Of a DNA stretch of 64,000 nucleotides, positions 18,692-27,294 are shown piece after piece (the stretch's first letter is position 1; the number at the start of each line of letters is the position of its first letter). The notes under the pieces were generated by a model. That model made no database searches. It saw only the letters and a list, made by a program, of their open reading frames with translations, and had not been told where the DNA came from. This stretch comes from Leeuwenhoekiella blandensis MED217 (GTDB lineage: Bacteria; Bacteroidota; Bacteroidia; Flavobacteriales; Flavobacteriaceae): assembly GCF_000152985.1 (NCBI RefSeq), contig NZ_CH672395.1:968567-1032566 (forward strand). Direction: 5' to 3'. Position numbers and translations under genes: made by a program.

Positions 18692-20935
18692 ATGGAAGCA
18701 CTCATATATCTTTTTAAAGCCGGTGTGATACTGTTGTTCTTTTATATGATCTACATCTTTTTATTGAAAGATGAAACCTTTTTTAGATCAAACAGACAGT
18801 TCCTGTTAACCGGAATTATAGCTTCTTTCCTGGCTCCGTTGCTCGTGTTAAAGCGCACGGTCTATAAAGAAATGCCTGCGATGGATTTTGATTTCTTATC
18901 TGACGTAAATACACAGGTAGCTGTAAATGCTTCAAATGAACCAAGTATAGATTTCTGGCAAATAGCAGCACTAATTTATGGGGCAGGACTGGCGGTTATG
19001 CTGGTCGCTTTTGGGAGAAAACTTTATCAGATTTTTTCATTTATAAAATCATCAAGACAATATACTTCTAATGGTTTTCGGTTTGTACAGGTTGATGGTT
19101 TAGATTCTCCGTTTTCGTTTTTCAATACCATTGTGCTTGATGCGCGCGCACATTCTGAAGAAGATCTGGAGATGATCATTATGCACGAGCAGGAACACGC
19201 CCGTCAAAATCATAGTATAGACGTTTTGCTGGTACAGCTGGCACTTACGGCACAGTGGTTCAATCCTGTGGCTTGGCTTTATAAAAACGCGGTAATAGAA
19301 AATCTGGAATATTTGGCAGATGCAGCGACCGTAAATCAAGTTCAAAATCAAAAGAGTTACCAACTCGCGTTGGTTAAGGTAGCAGCGCCCAAACTGGCGC
19401 CGGCTTTGACCAATTCCTTTTATCAATCATTCATCAAAAAACGAATAGTTATGTTAAACAAGCAATCATCAAGCGAATTTAGAAAATGGAAAATGCTCCT
19501 CGTCGTGCCCATACTTGGCGCATTTATGTGGAGTTTTAACGTGAAGGAAGAGATCAAGTACACTTCAGAAAAGGCATTGTCGACTACAGAAAACACGGCT
19601 GCTGTAATGTATTTAACTTCCTCAAGTAATGTTGAAGAACTGTTGGCAATAGAGCAGTATTTTGAAACTGAAATTCCTCAGGTAGATTTAAAAATACAAG
19701 AAGTGCAGCGTGATGCATCAGGCACAATTACCGGCTTTGCCATTTATACGCGATTTGAAGGAGAGAATGATTTTAAAAAGAATCTGGAGTTAAAAACTGA
19801 AGACGCGCAAACCGAAGCATTTGAGTATGCTTTAGGTTATGATGATTCGAGTATAGCAATCGTAGACGTCAAAAACGGAATAACAAAAACGCTCATTACA
19901 AAAGATGGTGTACAAGGATTTGTATTAGATGCTAAGGTTAAAAATGCCTTGTCTTCGCCTTCTCAAAGTACAGCAAAAATGAGCCTGCCAGAGATTATAG
20001 AAGATGCTCCGTCCAAATCATCCAAAGATACCCAGCGATCGGGATCTAAGCCTTTTAAAAAGATTATAACACCGTCAACTTCTGAAAGTGAGATCAAAGC
20101 TATCGTGAGTGAGTTAGACACCGAGTATGATGTAGCTATGCGATTTTCTAGACTGAAATATAATGATGCAGGAGAAATCTCAAGAATTAAAATTGAGGTT
20201 GAGGATCGCAAAACCGGGAATAAAGCTTCTGCTAGTTACAACAGAGACGAAAACGCAATCGTACCTATCGCTGTTTACAGAAGTGCGGATGGGACTTTTG
20301 GAGTGGTATCTGGTCAGAATTCAATAGTGCAGCGCAGTGCAATGGCTAAAGAAGAACTTGAACAACGCCGCGCAGAAATGGAGCTTCGACGTGCGGAGAT
20401 GGAAGAGCGCAGAGAAGAGATGATGCTGCGTAGAGAGGGGATGATGGAAAAGCTAAAGGATTCTACTGAGTGGAACACAGAAATGAAGGCTAGAATGGAA
20501 GAGCGCCAGGCTGAAATGGAAAAACGCAAAGAAGAAATTGAAGCACGTATGGAAGAACGTCGTGTTAAAATGCAGGAGCGTGAAGAAGAACTGCGTATTA
20601 GAGTGAAAGAACGGATGCTTCTGGAGGCAGATAGTGTTTTTGTTGAAAGAGAGCGCCCTATAAATGCTTCAGAGTATAGCAATGCTAATAACAAACAAAC
20701 TCAAAACATATATTACAGAGTGCGCCAACCGCAGCATGCTTCAAACGTAATTTTTGTTATTGATGGTAAGGTAATCGAAGATAAAGACTTTGACTTTAAA
20801 TCAATAGATATAAAAACCATCGAATCTATAAGTGTTCTAAAAGGAAAAGAGCCAACAAAGAAGTATAAAAAGTATATAGATGATGACACAGAAGGTGTTA
20901 TTGAGATCAATACTAAGAAATCAAAAAAGGATTAA
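18692..20935 (+). CDS. BlaR1-like M56 metallopeptidase with coiled coil and plug-like tail
   Basis: 747-residue membrane protein. N-terminal transmembrane segments (about 5-25, 35-52, 88-105) flank an M56 peptidase domain with the zinc motif HEQEHARQ near residue 164 and the downstream NLEYLADAATV. A further transmembrane segment is near 262-278 (MLLVVPILGAFMWSF). The periplasmic part has no penicillin-binding domain. Instead it carries two similar folding units, a long Glu/Arg/Met coiled coil (about 552-646, repeats of EERRAEME type) and a C-terminal domain resembling the SusC plug (VIFVIDGKVIEDKDFDF ... IDDDTEGVIEINTKK). It probably senses an envelope signal and cleaves the adjacent BlaI-like repressor; that link is inference from family and position. 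Confidence 0.88.
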   Translation: MEALIYLFKAGVILLFFYMIYIFLLKDETFFRSNRQFLLTGIIASFLAPLLVLKRTVYKEMPAMDFDFLSDVNTQVAVNASNEPSIDFWQIAALIYGAGLAVMLVAFGRKLYQIFSFIKSSRQYTSNGFRFVQVDGLDSPFSFFNTIVLDARAHSEEDLEMIIMHEQEHARQNHSIDVLLVQLALTAQWFNPVAWLYKNAVIENLEYLADAATVNQVQNQKSYQLALVKVAAPKLAPALTNSFYQSFIKKRIVMLNKQSSSEFRKWKMLLVVPILGAFMWSFNVKEEIKYTSEKALSTTENTAAVMYLTSSSNVEELLAIEQYFETEIPQVDLKIQEVQRDASGTITGFAIYTRFEGENDFKKNLELKTEDAQTEAFEYALGYDDSSIAIVDVKNGITKTLITKDGVQGFVLDAKVKNALSSPSQSTAKMSLPEIIEDAPSKSSKDTQRSGSKPFKKIITPSTSESEIKAIVSELDTEYDVAMRFSRLKYNDAGEISRIKIEVEDRKTGNKASASYNRDENAIVPIAVYRSADGTFGVVSGQNSIVQRSAMAKEELEQRRAEMELRRAEMEERREEMMLRREGMMEKLKDSTEWNTEMKARMEERQAEMEKRKEEIEARMEERRVKMQEREEELRIRVKERMLLEADSVFVERERPINASEYSNANNKQTQNIYYRVRQPQHASNVIFVIDGKVIEDKDFDFKSIDIKTIESISVLKGKEPTKKYKKYIDDDTEGVIEINTKKSKKD

Positions 20936-20961
20936 AATAACCCATTCATCAATCAAAATTG

Positions 20962-20997
20962 AAAACCGATGTTACACTTACTAACATCGGTTTTTTT
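20962..20997 (+). terminator. Intrinsic terminator of the BlaI/BlaR1-like operon
   Basis: Stem AAACCGATGTTA / TAACATCGGTTT followed by a T-run, 27 nt after the stop codon. Confidence 0.92.
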
Positions 20998-21443
20998 GTG
21001 CTCAAAAAGATGAAAATCAATTTTTTCAATTAAAAAGAGCGCTTTTTTGCCTTGAGAATTTGAAAAGTACTTAAATAACGTCTTGAAATGTTTTAATTAT
21101 AAACTTCAACTTCGTTTTTAATTGACGATTGAAATGCGGATTAAACTGTTGGGGTTTTATTTTTTTAGAATACGCATTTTTTTAATTACAATACTGTATT
21201 TAAATACATTAATATTTGATGAAAACCTTGTAGATATTGTTTTTACTTCCGTATTTGTGGTCAAATAAATTTTTAACAATCAAAAAATCAATAGTATGGT
21301 CACTTTAGTTTTAACAATCATCGAGACAATATTTGGATAATCACAAATAAGTCTTAACATATTCTGGAAGCGCGCACAGAGTACTGTTAAATGTCTAAAT
21401 TTGAGTAATCTGAATCTCTAATTTGTTAGAAGCTATCGCAACT
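20998..21443 (+). other. AT-rich intergenic region with a 12-nt direct repeat
   Basis: No convincing gene. It holds TTTTAACAATCA twice (21271-21282 and 21309-21320, centre spacing 38 nt) and a TAAATTTG box at 21396-21403 that could be the -7 element for the small gene at 21444. A 44-codon open frame at 21134-21268 lacks supporting evidence. Confidence 0.5.
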
Positions 21444-21596
21444 ATGAAAAAACGATTTTTTAAAACATTAGCCAGGATCAATAAAAAAATACTACCTAGC
21501 CTTACCAAAAAAGAAGTAGACTTAGCCAAAGCCAGTAAAGTACAGTTGGCTCTTTTTGGTTATAAACTATGGGTCACTAAAAATGCATTAGACTAA
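21444..21596 (+). CDS. Small basic protein, 50 aa
   Basis: Open frame from ATG at 21444 to TAA at 21594. The product begins MKKRFFKTLARINKKILPSL, continues TKKEVDLAKASKVQLALFGY and ends KLWVTKNALD. It is strongly basic with a hydrophobic C-terminal half and no Cys. From memory similar short proteins occur in other flavobacteria, which I cannot check here. A TAAATTTG promoter-like box lies 41 nt upstream. The stop overlaps the end of the convergent apt gene by 4 nt. Function unknown; a membrane- or nucleic-acid-associated peptide is possible. Confidence 0.7.
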   Translation: MKKRFFKTLARINKKILPSLTKKEVDLAKASKVQLALFGYKLWVTKNALD

Positions 21597-22105
21597 TAAT
21601 GCATTAAGCTATGTAAAGCATAATCTTCAAGTTTTGCTCTTCCATCTAGAAAACCTAATTCTAGTAAAAAATTACATTGCACTACGGTGCCTCCACATTG
21701 CTCTATCAATTTGCAAGCAGCAGCAGCCGTCCCGCCGGTAGCTAAAATATCATCGTGAACTACTACCTGATCACCTTCTTGAATCGCATTCTCCTGAATT
21801 TCGATAGTGTCTTCACCATATTCTAAAGCATAAGTTTCCTTGATAATTGCTCCGGGTAATTTACCGGGTTTTCTAATAGGAACGAAACCAACTCCCATCT
21901 TTTGAGCAAGAGCCAAGCCTAGTAAAAAGCCTCTACTCTCAATGCCTACAATTTTTGTCACATTGATTTCGTGTAAACCTTTGGCGAGTTGATCAATCGC
22001 ATAGTTTGTAGCTTTTGAAGAAGCGAGAAGTGGGCAAATATCTTTAAAAATAATTCCTTCTTTAGGAAAGTCCGGGACGTCCTTGACGTATGTTTTTAAG
22101 TTCAT
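21593..22105 (-). CDS. apt: Adenine phosphoribosyltransferase
   Basis: Purine salvage enzyme: adenine plus PRPP gives AMP and pyrophosphate. With ATG at 22105 the protein is 170 residues, starting MNLKTYVKDVPDFPKEGIIF, the standard Apt N-terminus. Motifs: GIESRGFLLGLALA, VPIRKPGKLPG and the PRPP loop VVHDDILATGGTA. The longer reading frame up to 22207 begins with a TTG and adds 34 unrelated residues, so I reject it. Confidence 0.96.
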   Translation of the reverse strand: MNLKTYVKDVPDFPKEGIIFKDICPLLASSKATNYAIDQLAKGLHEINVTKIVGIESRGFLLGLALAQKMGVGFVPIRKPGKLPGAIIKETYALEYGEDTIEIQENAIQEGDQVVVHDDILATGGTAAAACKLIEQCGGTVVQCNFLLELGFLDGRAKLEDYALHSLMHY

Positions 22106-22233
22106 ATGTAGAATATAGAAATTTTCTAGCTTATGCTTTATAAATTTAATCATAAACTCAGTCAATTGGTAGCGCTGCAGAATAGAAGATTGATTTGTTT
22201 CTTTCAAAGCAGCCTTTACTAAATGTAAGCGAT

Positions 22234-22241
22234 TACCTTTG
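22234..22241 (+). promoter_or_regulatory. -7 box of the DUF423 gene promoter
   Basis: TACCTTTG matches TAnnTTTG and ends 24 nt before the ATG at 22266. It makes the upstream in-frame TTG at 22239 untenable as the start codon. Confidence 0.62.
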
Positions 22242-22265
22242 CATTCCTCAAAATTGAAGACTTAT

Positions 22266-22658
22266 ATGGAAACTATTTTACTCAGTCAGTTTTTTGCAGC
22301 GTTTTACGGTTTTTTGGCCATCGTTCTTGGCGCCTTCGGAGCGCACGCGTTGAAAAAGCGTTTTACAGCCGATCAAATGGCTAGTTTTGAAACGGGAGTG
22401 AAATACCAGATGTATCACGCCATACTGCTTTTGATTTTAAGTTTCAATCTAAATTTTAATACCGTATTAGAAGAAGTGATGATCAATTGCTTTGTTTTCG
22501 GAACGCTTTTATTCTCGTTCTCCATTTATGGTTTGTGTATAAGTGGAGCTTCTGGTAAGAAATGGAAATTCTTGGGACCGGTAACACCTTTAGGTGGTTT
22601 GCTGCTTGCTACGGGATGGCTCTTGCTGCTGTATTCTTTTATTGAAGATTTTTTATAG
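22266..22658 (+). CDS. DUF423 family membrane protein
   Basis: 130-residue protein of the DUF423 (YgdD-like) family, four transmembrane helices, function unknown. Family motif GFLAIVLGAFGAHALKKRF follows the first helix, and later GVKYQMYHAILLL and the terminal GGLLLATGWLLLLYSF are typical. The start METILLSQFF at 22266 is chosen over the track-like upstream extension because of the promoter box just before it. It is divergent from apt. Confidence 0.92.
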   Translation: METILLSQFFAAFYGFLAIVLGAFGAHALKKRFTADQMASFETGVKYQMYHAILLLILSFNLNFNTVLEEVMINCFVFGTLLFSFSIYGLCISGASGKKWKFLGPVTPLGGLLLATGWLLLLYSFIEDFL

Positions 22659-22739
22659 TAGCCCCTCCAAGCATTCGTAATAAAAAGAATCGATTTTTTA
22701 GGAATACTTCGGGATATCAATTTCTAAGCGATATCAATA

Positions 22740-22765
22740 AAAAAGGCCTCATTTGAGGCCTTTTT
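22740..22765. terminator. Bidirectional terminator
   Basis: Stem AAAAAGGCCTC / GAGGCCTTTTT with a 4-nt loop, between the convergent DUF423 and propeller-lipoprotein genes, usable from both sides. Confidence 0.92.
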
Positions 22766-22788
22766 CAATTTTAAGAACTACAACTAGT

Positions 22789-24792
22789 TTAATTGTTGTA
22801 AAGATAAAGTGACGAAGCCGAAGCTAATGTATTGTTCACTGAAGGCGCAATATTTCCACTTGTGGTAAGTGCATTACTGAAACCAAGGACTGCACCGGTA
22901 GCAATATCTGAAACAAAGATGGTCTTTGTTTTATGATCGTAAGCAACATCGATAGGATTATTCATTAAGGTGCTTAATCCTTCAATGATGTTCTGATCTG
23001 CAGTGCTAATCGTTCCACCATCACTGGTCGCATCTATTACCGTTGAAAAATCTGCGATCACGTTAATTCCACCGTCAATGGCACCACCTGCAGCAAGACC
23101 AATATCTGTCATTACCAGAACATCATCAGCAGCACTATAAGTAATTCCATGAGTACGCGTGATTCCTGAAATCGTAACACGTTTAGTAGGTGTTATGCTT
23201 CCATCCATTGTATTACTGAAGAAATCTTCAAAAATGGCTAGGTCGCTCGTGGTATCAACAACTGCTAGCAAATCGTCTCCTTTGAAGGCAACGCCCCAAA
23301 CCGGAAATCCGGGATCAAAGGTGTTTTCTAAAGTAAATGAACTACCATTGTAAGAATACACATAGAACATATTTGCAGGATTGTCTGCAACTACTACCTT
23401 GTTGCCGTACACCGCAATTTCACGTGGACTTGAAGTCGCTAGATCTGCTGTGAAAGCAGCTGTAGCACTTGCACCGCTGGTAAGGCTTGAAAAATCACTA
23501 TAATATTGTAACTCACCTTCTGAGCGAGATCCTAACAACAGCGCATCATTTAAAGCATTATAATAAATACCTTCAGAACTTGAGGAAGCACTGCTTATCA
23601 TATTGACCATAGCACCTGTTTCATCGTAGACTGTAATAGTTCCGTCTGCGGTAGAGGTGGTGTATAAACGCGTCATTTGATTCATTGACGCCATACCTGT
23701 ATTTCCATCGGTTTCATCGCTTGAAAAGTAAATTGAAGAAGCTGTCGCCAAATCAATCTCTAAGCTTGGACTTATATCTCCGCCATCACCATAATTTGTA
23801 AATCCTAGAATTTTACCGTTACCTACTTCTGCAATATAAACTGCACCGGTTTCAGAATCATAAGCGACATCAATAGGATTTCCCATTAAGGTTGAAGCAC
23901 CTGCAATACGGGTTTGCATCCCTACAGGCAGCACATCTCCATCAGAAAGCGCATCAAATTTTGTTGAAAAGTCATTAATCACGTGGAAGCCTCCATCATC
24001 TGTAGCATTAGATGCTGCACCTATGTCGGTCATAATCATTACATCATTGGTTCCATCATAAGTCAGACCATGTGTGCGCACGATACCTTCAATGGTAACG
24101 CGTTTGGAAGGATTCATCATACCGTCCATCGCATTTACGATAAAGTCTGAGAAGACTGCAAGATCACTTGTTGTGTCTACTACAGCGTAGAGGTCATTTC
24201 CTTTAAAAGCGATTCCCCAAACCGGGAACGGAATTTCAACAGTATAGTAGAGCGCAAAGCTGTTTCCTACTTTATAGTATACAAAGAACTTGTTTTCGCC
24301 ATTATCTGCAACTACATAATAATCGCCGCTAACAGCCAGTTCACGCGGACTATTCAAATCTGTAAAAGTGCTGAACGAAGCATTTATGGTTGCATTACCA
24401 AGAGTACTCGTACCTGCATACGCGTCAAGCATCAAATCCGATCTTGAAGCTTGTACAAGGAGGTCTGCATCTGCGTCGTAATAAATACCTTCAGCGGCTG
24501 TTGAGGTTGTGGTGTAGGTTACAATAGAGTCACCAGACACACTATACTTTGTAATGTTCCCATCAGTATTATTGGTTACATAAAGGTCTGCGCGTCTTCC
24601 TGGATTGGTTGCCATTTCGCAAGGCATACACGAACCACCGCAATCGACGCCGGTTTCATCTCCATTCATAATACCGTCACTACATGTTGGTTCTTCAATC
24701 ACGATCGTGTTGGTATCGTCGTCGTTATTACATGAAGTAAGCGTGAAAACCGCGATTGCGATTACGCTAATTTTTGTAAAAATTGTTTTCAT
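22789..24792 (-). CDS. Lipoprotein with two duplicated beta-propeller-like halves
   Basis: 667 residues. The N-terminus ends in FTLTSCNNDDDTN, a lipobox with Cys about residue 21 followed by the Asp-rich sequence often seen on surface lipoproteins of this phylum. A short Cys-rich module (CSDGIMNGDETGVDCGGSC, then MPC) follows at about 37-58. Then come two halves of about 300 residues each (about 68-370 and 373-667) that are clearly homologous: each has PREIAV/PRELAV, FPVWG(I/V)AFKG, AVVDTTSDLA, RVTI(E/S)GI(V/T)RTHG, (V/I)MTDIG and STLM(G/N)NPIDVAYD in the same order. The pattern suggests NHL- or lactonase-like propeller repeats without visible catalytic residues. Ligand unknown. Confidence 0.82.
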   Translation of the reverse strand: MKTIFTKISVIAIAVFTLTSCNNDDDTNTIVIEEPTCSDGIMNGDETGVDCGGSCMPCEMATNPGRRADLYVTNNTDGNITKYSVSGDSIVTYTTTSTAAEGIYYDADADLLVQASRSDLMLDAYAGTSTLGNATINASFSTFTDLNSPRELAVSGDYYVVADNGENKFFVYYKVGNSFALYYTVEIPFPVWGIAFKGNDLYAVVDTTSDLAVFSDFIVNAMDGMMNPSKRVTIEGIVRTHGLTYDGTNDVMIMTDIGAASNATDDGGFHVINDFSTKFDALSDGDVLPVGMQTRIAGASTLMGNPIDVAYDSETGAVYIAEVGNGKILGFTNYGDGGDISPSLEIDLATASSIYFSSDETDGNTGMASMNQMTRLYTTSTADGTITVYDETGAMVNMISSASSSSEGIYYNALNDALLLGSRSEGELQYYSDFSSLTSGASATAAFTADLATSSPREIAVYGNKVVVADNPANMFYVYSYNGSSFTLENTFDPGFPVWGVAFKGDDLLAVVDTTSDLAIFEDFFSNTMDGSITPTKRVTISGITRTHGITYSAADDVLVMTDIGLAAGGAIDGGINVIADFSTVIDATSDGGTISTADQNIIEGLSTLMNNPIDVAYDHKTKTIFVSDIATGAVLGFSNALTTSGNIAPSVNNTLASASSLYLYNN

Positions 24793-25152
24793 AAAATGCT
24801 GATTTTGATTAGAAATTTTGAAAAATCTTTTGTTTAATTCAATAAGACTTACGGAATCAGCAGTGAGGTGGGTTTTTGAAGTAATGCTAAAATTAAGTTA
24901 AAAGATTAATGTTGAGTGGTTTAAACGATTTAGCCTAATTCTGAATTCCTAAATGAAAAAGCCCCAAGCTAAGTAGCTCGGGGCTTTTGAATATATAATT
25001 AACGCTAAATTTAATTTTCAATTCTGATGGCGGCTAATCCAAATAAATAAAATGAAAATCACTTTGTTAATTGTAACACTACTTAAGAGACGCTGCTTTT
25101 TGATATGCGTGACAATTTTTTATTTGAATTAATAATTATTTAACAATAGCCG
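24793..25152. other. Intergenic region with one terminator
   Basis: 360 nt without a plausible gene. A hairpin at 24956-24987 (GCCCC-AGCT / AGCT-GGGGC inside A- and T-runs) can terminate the leftward thiamine operon. The rest is AT-rich and I see nothing else in it. Confidence 0.6.
24956..24987 (-). terminator. Hairpin downstream of the thi operon
   Basis: AAAAAGCCCC-A-AGCT / AGCT-C-GGGGCTTTT, a GC-rich stem with flanking A/T runs, 165 nt past the tenA stop. It could act in both directions. Confidence 0.75.
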
Positions 25153-25806
25153 TTAAAATGGCCATTTCCGTAAGGCTGAAGCACTATCCCAAAACATAAA
25201 TTCTAGTTGGCTCGCAGTGTAAAAAGCAGCGTGCATACGTTCTTGCTGTTGTGAAGTGCAGGTTGCAGCGACGCGATCACAAGTTTTAATGGCCTGATCA
25301 ACTAGAAGTCCAAATTCTTCACCGGCATAAGTATCAATCCATTTTTGATACGGGTTGTTTTTTGTTTTCTGATTCTTGAGAATTTTATCGCCTACTTTTT
25401 TATAAATCCAGAAACAAGGTAAAACCGCCGCCATTGCAACTTCGACCTGATCTAGAGCAGCTGTACTTTTTAAAAAGTGCGCATAATGGTGTGAGGTAGG
25501 TCCTATGGGCCCGGTTTTATCAATATTGAATTCCTTGAAAAAAGATTCGTGCAACGCATTTTCAACAACGATGGCACCTTCAGCAAAACGGGTGAATGTA
25601 AGTATGTCTTCAACATCGTGTGCACGTGCAGCAATCAAAGCAAGAGCTCGACCAAAATTTTCCAGATAACTGGAGTCTTGTAAAACATAAAATTGAAACT
25701 GTTCTAGCGGAAGTGTGCCTTCAGTTAATTGTGTGATAAAAGGCATATTTAGAATTTCGGTATAAATGCCTTCAATACGCTTCCAGCTTTCTTTACTCCA
25801 ACTCAT
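25153..25806 (-). CDS. tenA: TenA/thiaminase II family aminopyrimidine hydrolase
   Basis: 217-residue TenA protein, which hydrolyses aminopyrimidine breakdown products of thiamine to HMP for salvage. Conserved features: MPFITQLTEGTLPLEQFQFY, QDSSYLENFGRALALIAARA, the catalytic Cys region AAVLPCFWIYKKVG, and YAGEEFGLLV with the conserved Glu. The ATG lies inside the end of thiD (14-nt overlap), so translation is coupled. The last gene of the riboswitch-led operon. Confidence 0.94.
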   Translation of the reverse strand: MSWSKESWKRIEGIYTEILNMPFITQLTEGTLPLEQFQFYVLQDSSYLENFGRALALIAARAHDVEDILTFTRFAEGAIVVENALHESFFKEFNIDKTGPIGPTSHHYAHFLKSTAALDQVEVAMAAVLPCFWIYKKVGDKILKNQKTKNNPYQKWIDTYAGEEFGLLVDQAIKTCDRVAATCTSQQQERMHAAFYTASQLEFMFWDSASALRKWPF

Positions 25807-26626
25807 ATTTGACTAATTTTTGAGGATTGAAAAAATGATTTAAAGGTCCGTTGCCTTTTCCGATTTTGACCTCTTTAGCGTGATAAATTGCCTGATGTAC
25901 ATATTCCTGAGCTTTGGTGACCGAATTCAAAAGGCTGTTCTTTTGTGCGAGAAAGGAAGCTATAGCAGAAGAAAGCGTGCATCCCGAGCCATGCATATTT
26001 TGAGTTTCAAACTTTTCAAATTCAAACTCATCTACGGTCTTATCAGGACCAAAGAATAGCGAGGTCAAAAGATCAGATTTTAAATGTCCACCTTTGAGAA
26101 GTACAGATTTACAACTTAAATCAAGGATTTTGTTTCCTGCGATACGCATGTCTTCAATGGTTTCAACGGGCATCTGAGCAAGAATTGCGGCTTCGTCCAT
26201 GTTTGGCGTAATCACATCTGCCAGCGGAAAAAGCAGTTCAGTAATACTTTTTATTGTCTCATCTTCGATGAGTTTATGTCCGCTTGTAGCGACCATCACA
26301 GGGTCAAAAACCACTGGGATTTTTGGATAATTTTTGAGTTTTGCTGCGATCGTTTCTACCAACTCCGGCGTGTGAACCATTCCTATTTTTATAGCGGAAG
26401 GCTGTATATCGTCAAAAATAGAATCGAGTTGTTCTTTTACAACCGAGGTAGGAATACTGAAAATCGATTGAACCCCGGTGGTATTTTGTACCGGAAGCGC
26501 AGTAAGAACAGTTGTTGCATAACAGCCCAAAGCAGAAATGGTTTTAAGATCGGCTTGAATACCTGCGCCACCGCTTCCATCAAATCCAGCAATACTCAGA
26601 ACTGTGGGATACTGATACTTTTTCAT
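25793..26626 (-). CDS. thiD: Hydroxymethylpyrimidine/phosphomethylpyrimidine kinase
   Basis: Ribokinase-fold enzyme that phosphorylates HMP to HMP-P and HMP-PP. 277 residues with SIAGFDGSGGAGIQADLKT at the N-terminus, VFDPVMVATSGHKLI, DVITPNMDEA, SVLLKGGHLKSD and the anion-hole motif HGSGCTLSSAIASFLA. Standard length. Three nucleotides separate it from thiE upstream; it overlaps tenA downstream. Confidence 0.97.
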   Translation of the reverse strand: MKKYQYPTVLSIAGFDGSGGAGIQADLKTISALGCYATTVLTALPVQNTTGVQSIFSIPTSVVKEQLDSIFDDIQPSAIKIGMVHTPELVETIAAKLKNYPKIPVVFDPVMVATSGHKLIEDETIKSITELLFPLADVITPNMDEAAILAQMPVETIEDMRIAGNKILDLSCKSVLLKGGHLKSDLLTSLFFGPDKTVDEFEFEKFETQNMHGSGCTLSSAIASFLAQKNSLLNSVTKAQEYVHQAIYHAKEVKIGKGNGPLNHFFNPQKLVKYELE

Positions 26627-26629
26627 AGA

Positions 26630-27292
26630 CTAAAGATTAAGGAGATTGGCTCTGTTTTTTAATCCTTTCTGAATTTCTTTCCGAAGGAGTTGCGCTGCGT
26701 TTTTAGGTTTTGGTGCTGCACATATTGCCGAGACCACCGCAATACAGTCAGCGCCGGCTTCTACCACTTGTCTGGCATTAGACGCATTCATATTGCCAAT
26801 TGCAACCAAAGGTTTTTGTGTAATAGACCTGACTTTTCGCACTCCGTCAAAACCCCAAGTCGTCACCGTATCGGTTTTTGTTGAGGTGCTAAATACCGGA
26901 CTTATTCCTAAATAATCTGAAGTATAGGTTTGTTCATTATACAGTTGCTCGAGGTATTCTATGGAATAGCCTAAAAGCCTGCAAGATTCCCAAGACTTTC
27001 TGATTGTTGTAGGCGGCATATCAGAATTACCTACGTGAATTCCAGCCGCTTTACATTGTGTCGCAATTTCCAGATTATCATTGATAATGAGCGGCACCTC
27101 GTAGCGGTCAAGAAGTTCTTTAAGTTCAAAAGCTTTATTCAAAAAGGCTTGAGGCGTATCATTTTTTTCTCGTAATTGAACAAGATCGACACCACCTTGA
27201 ACCGCAGCTTCGGCAACTTCTAAGAAGTTTCTGCCAAGACAGGCTTCTTCAGAAATAACCAAGTACAACTGGTATGGAAATGGTTTTTCCAT
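26630..27292 (-). CDS. thiE: Thiamine phosphate synthase
   Basis: TIM-barrel enzyme joining HMP-PP and thiazole phosphate to thiamine phosphate. 220 residues: GGVDLVQLREKNDTPQAF, PLIINDNLEIA, GIHVGNSDMPP, LGISPVFSTSTKTD and AGADCIAVVSAICAA. HVGNSD replaces the more usual HLGQxD, a tolerated variation. Two nucleotides downstream of thiM. Confidence 0.95.
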   Translation of the reverse strand: MEKPFPYQLYLVISEEACLGRNFLEVAEAAVQGGVDLVQLREKNDTPQAFLNKAFELKELLDRYEVPLIINDNLEIATQCKAAGIHVGNSDMPPTTIRKSWESCRLLGYSIEYLEQLYNEQTYTSDYLGISPVFSTSTKTDTVTTWGFDGVRKVRSITQKPLVAIGNMNASNARQVVEAGADCIAVVSAICAAPKPKNAAQLLRKEIQKGLKNRANLLNL

Positions 27293-27294
27293 AA

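Noticed and set aside
18331-20935. Beta-lactam resistance locus
   Set aside because: The BlaI/BlaR1-like pair has no beta-lactamase or PBP2a gene beside it and the BlaR1-like protein has no penicillin-binding sensor domain.
21134-21268. 44-codon open frame, hydrophobic product
   Set aside because: No promoter box, no recognisable start context and very AT-rich Phe/Ile/Leu codons, as expected of random AT-rich DNA.
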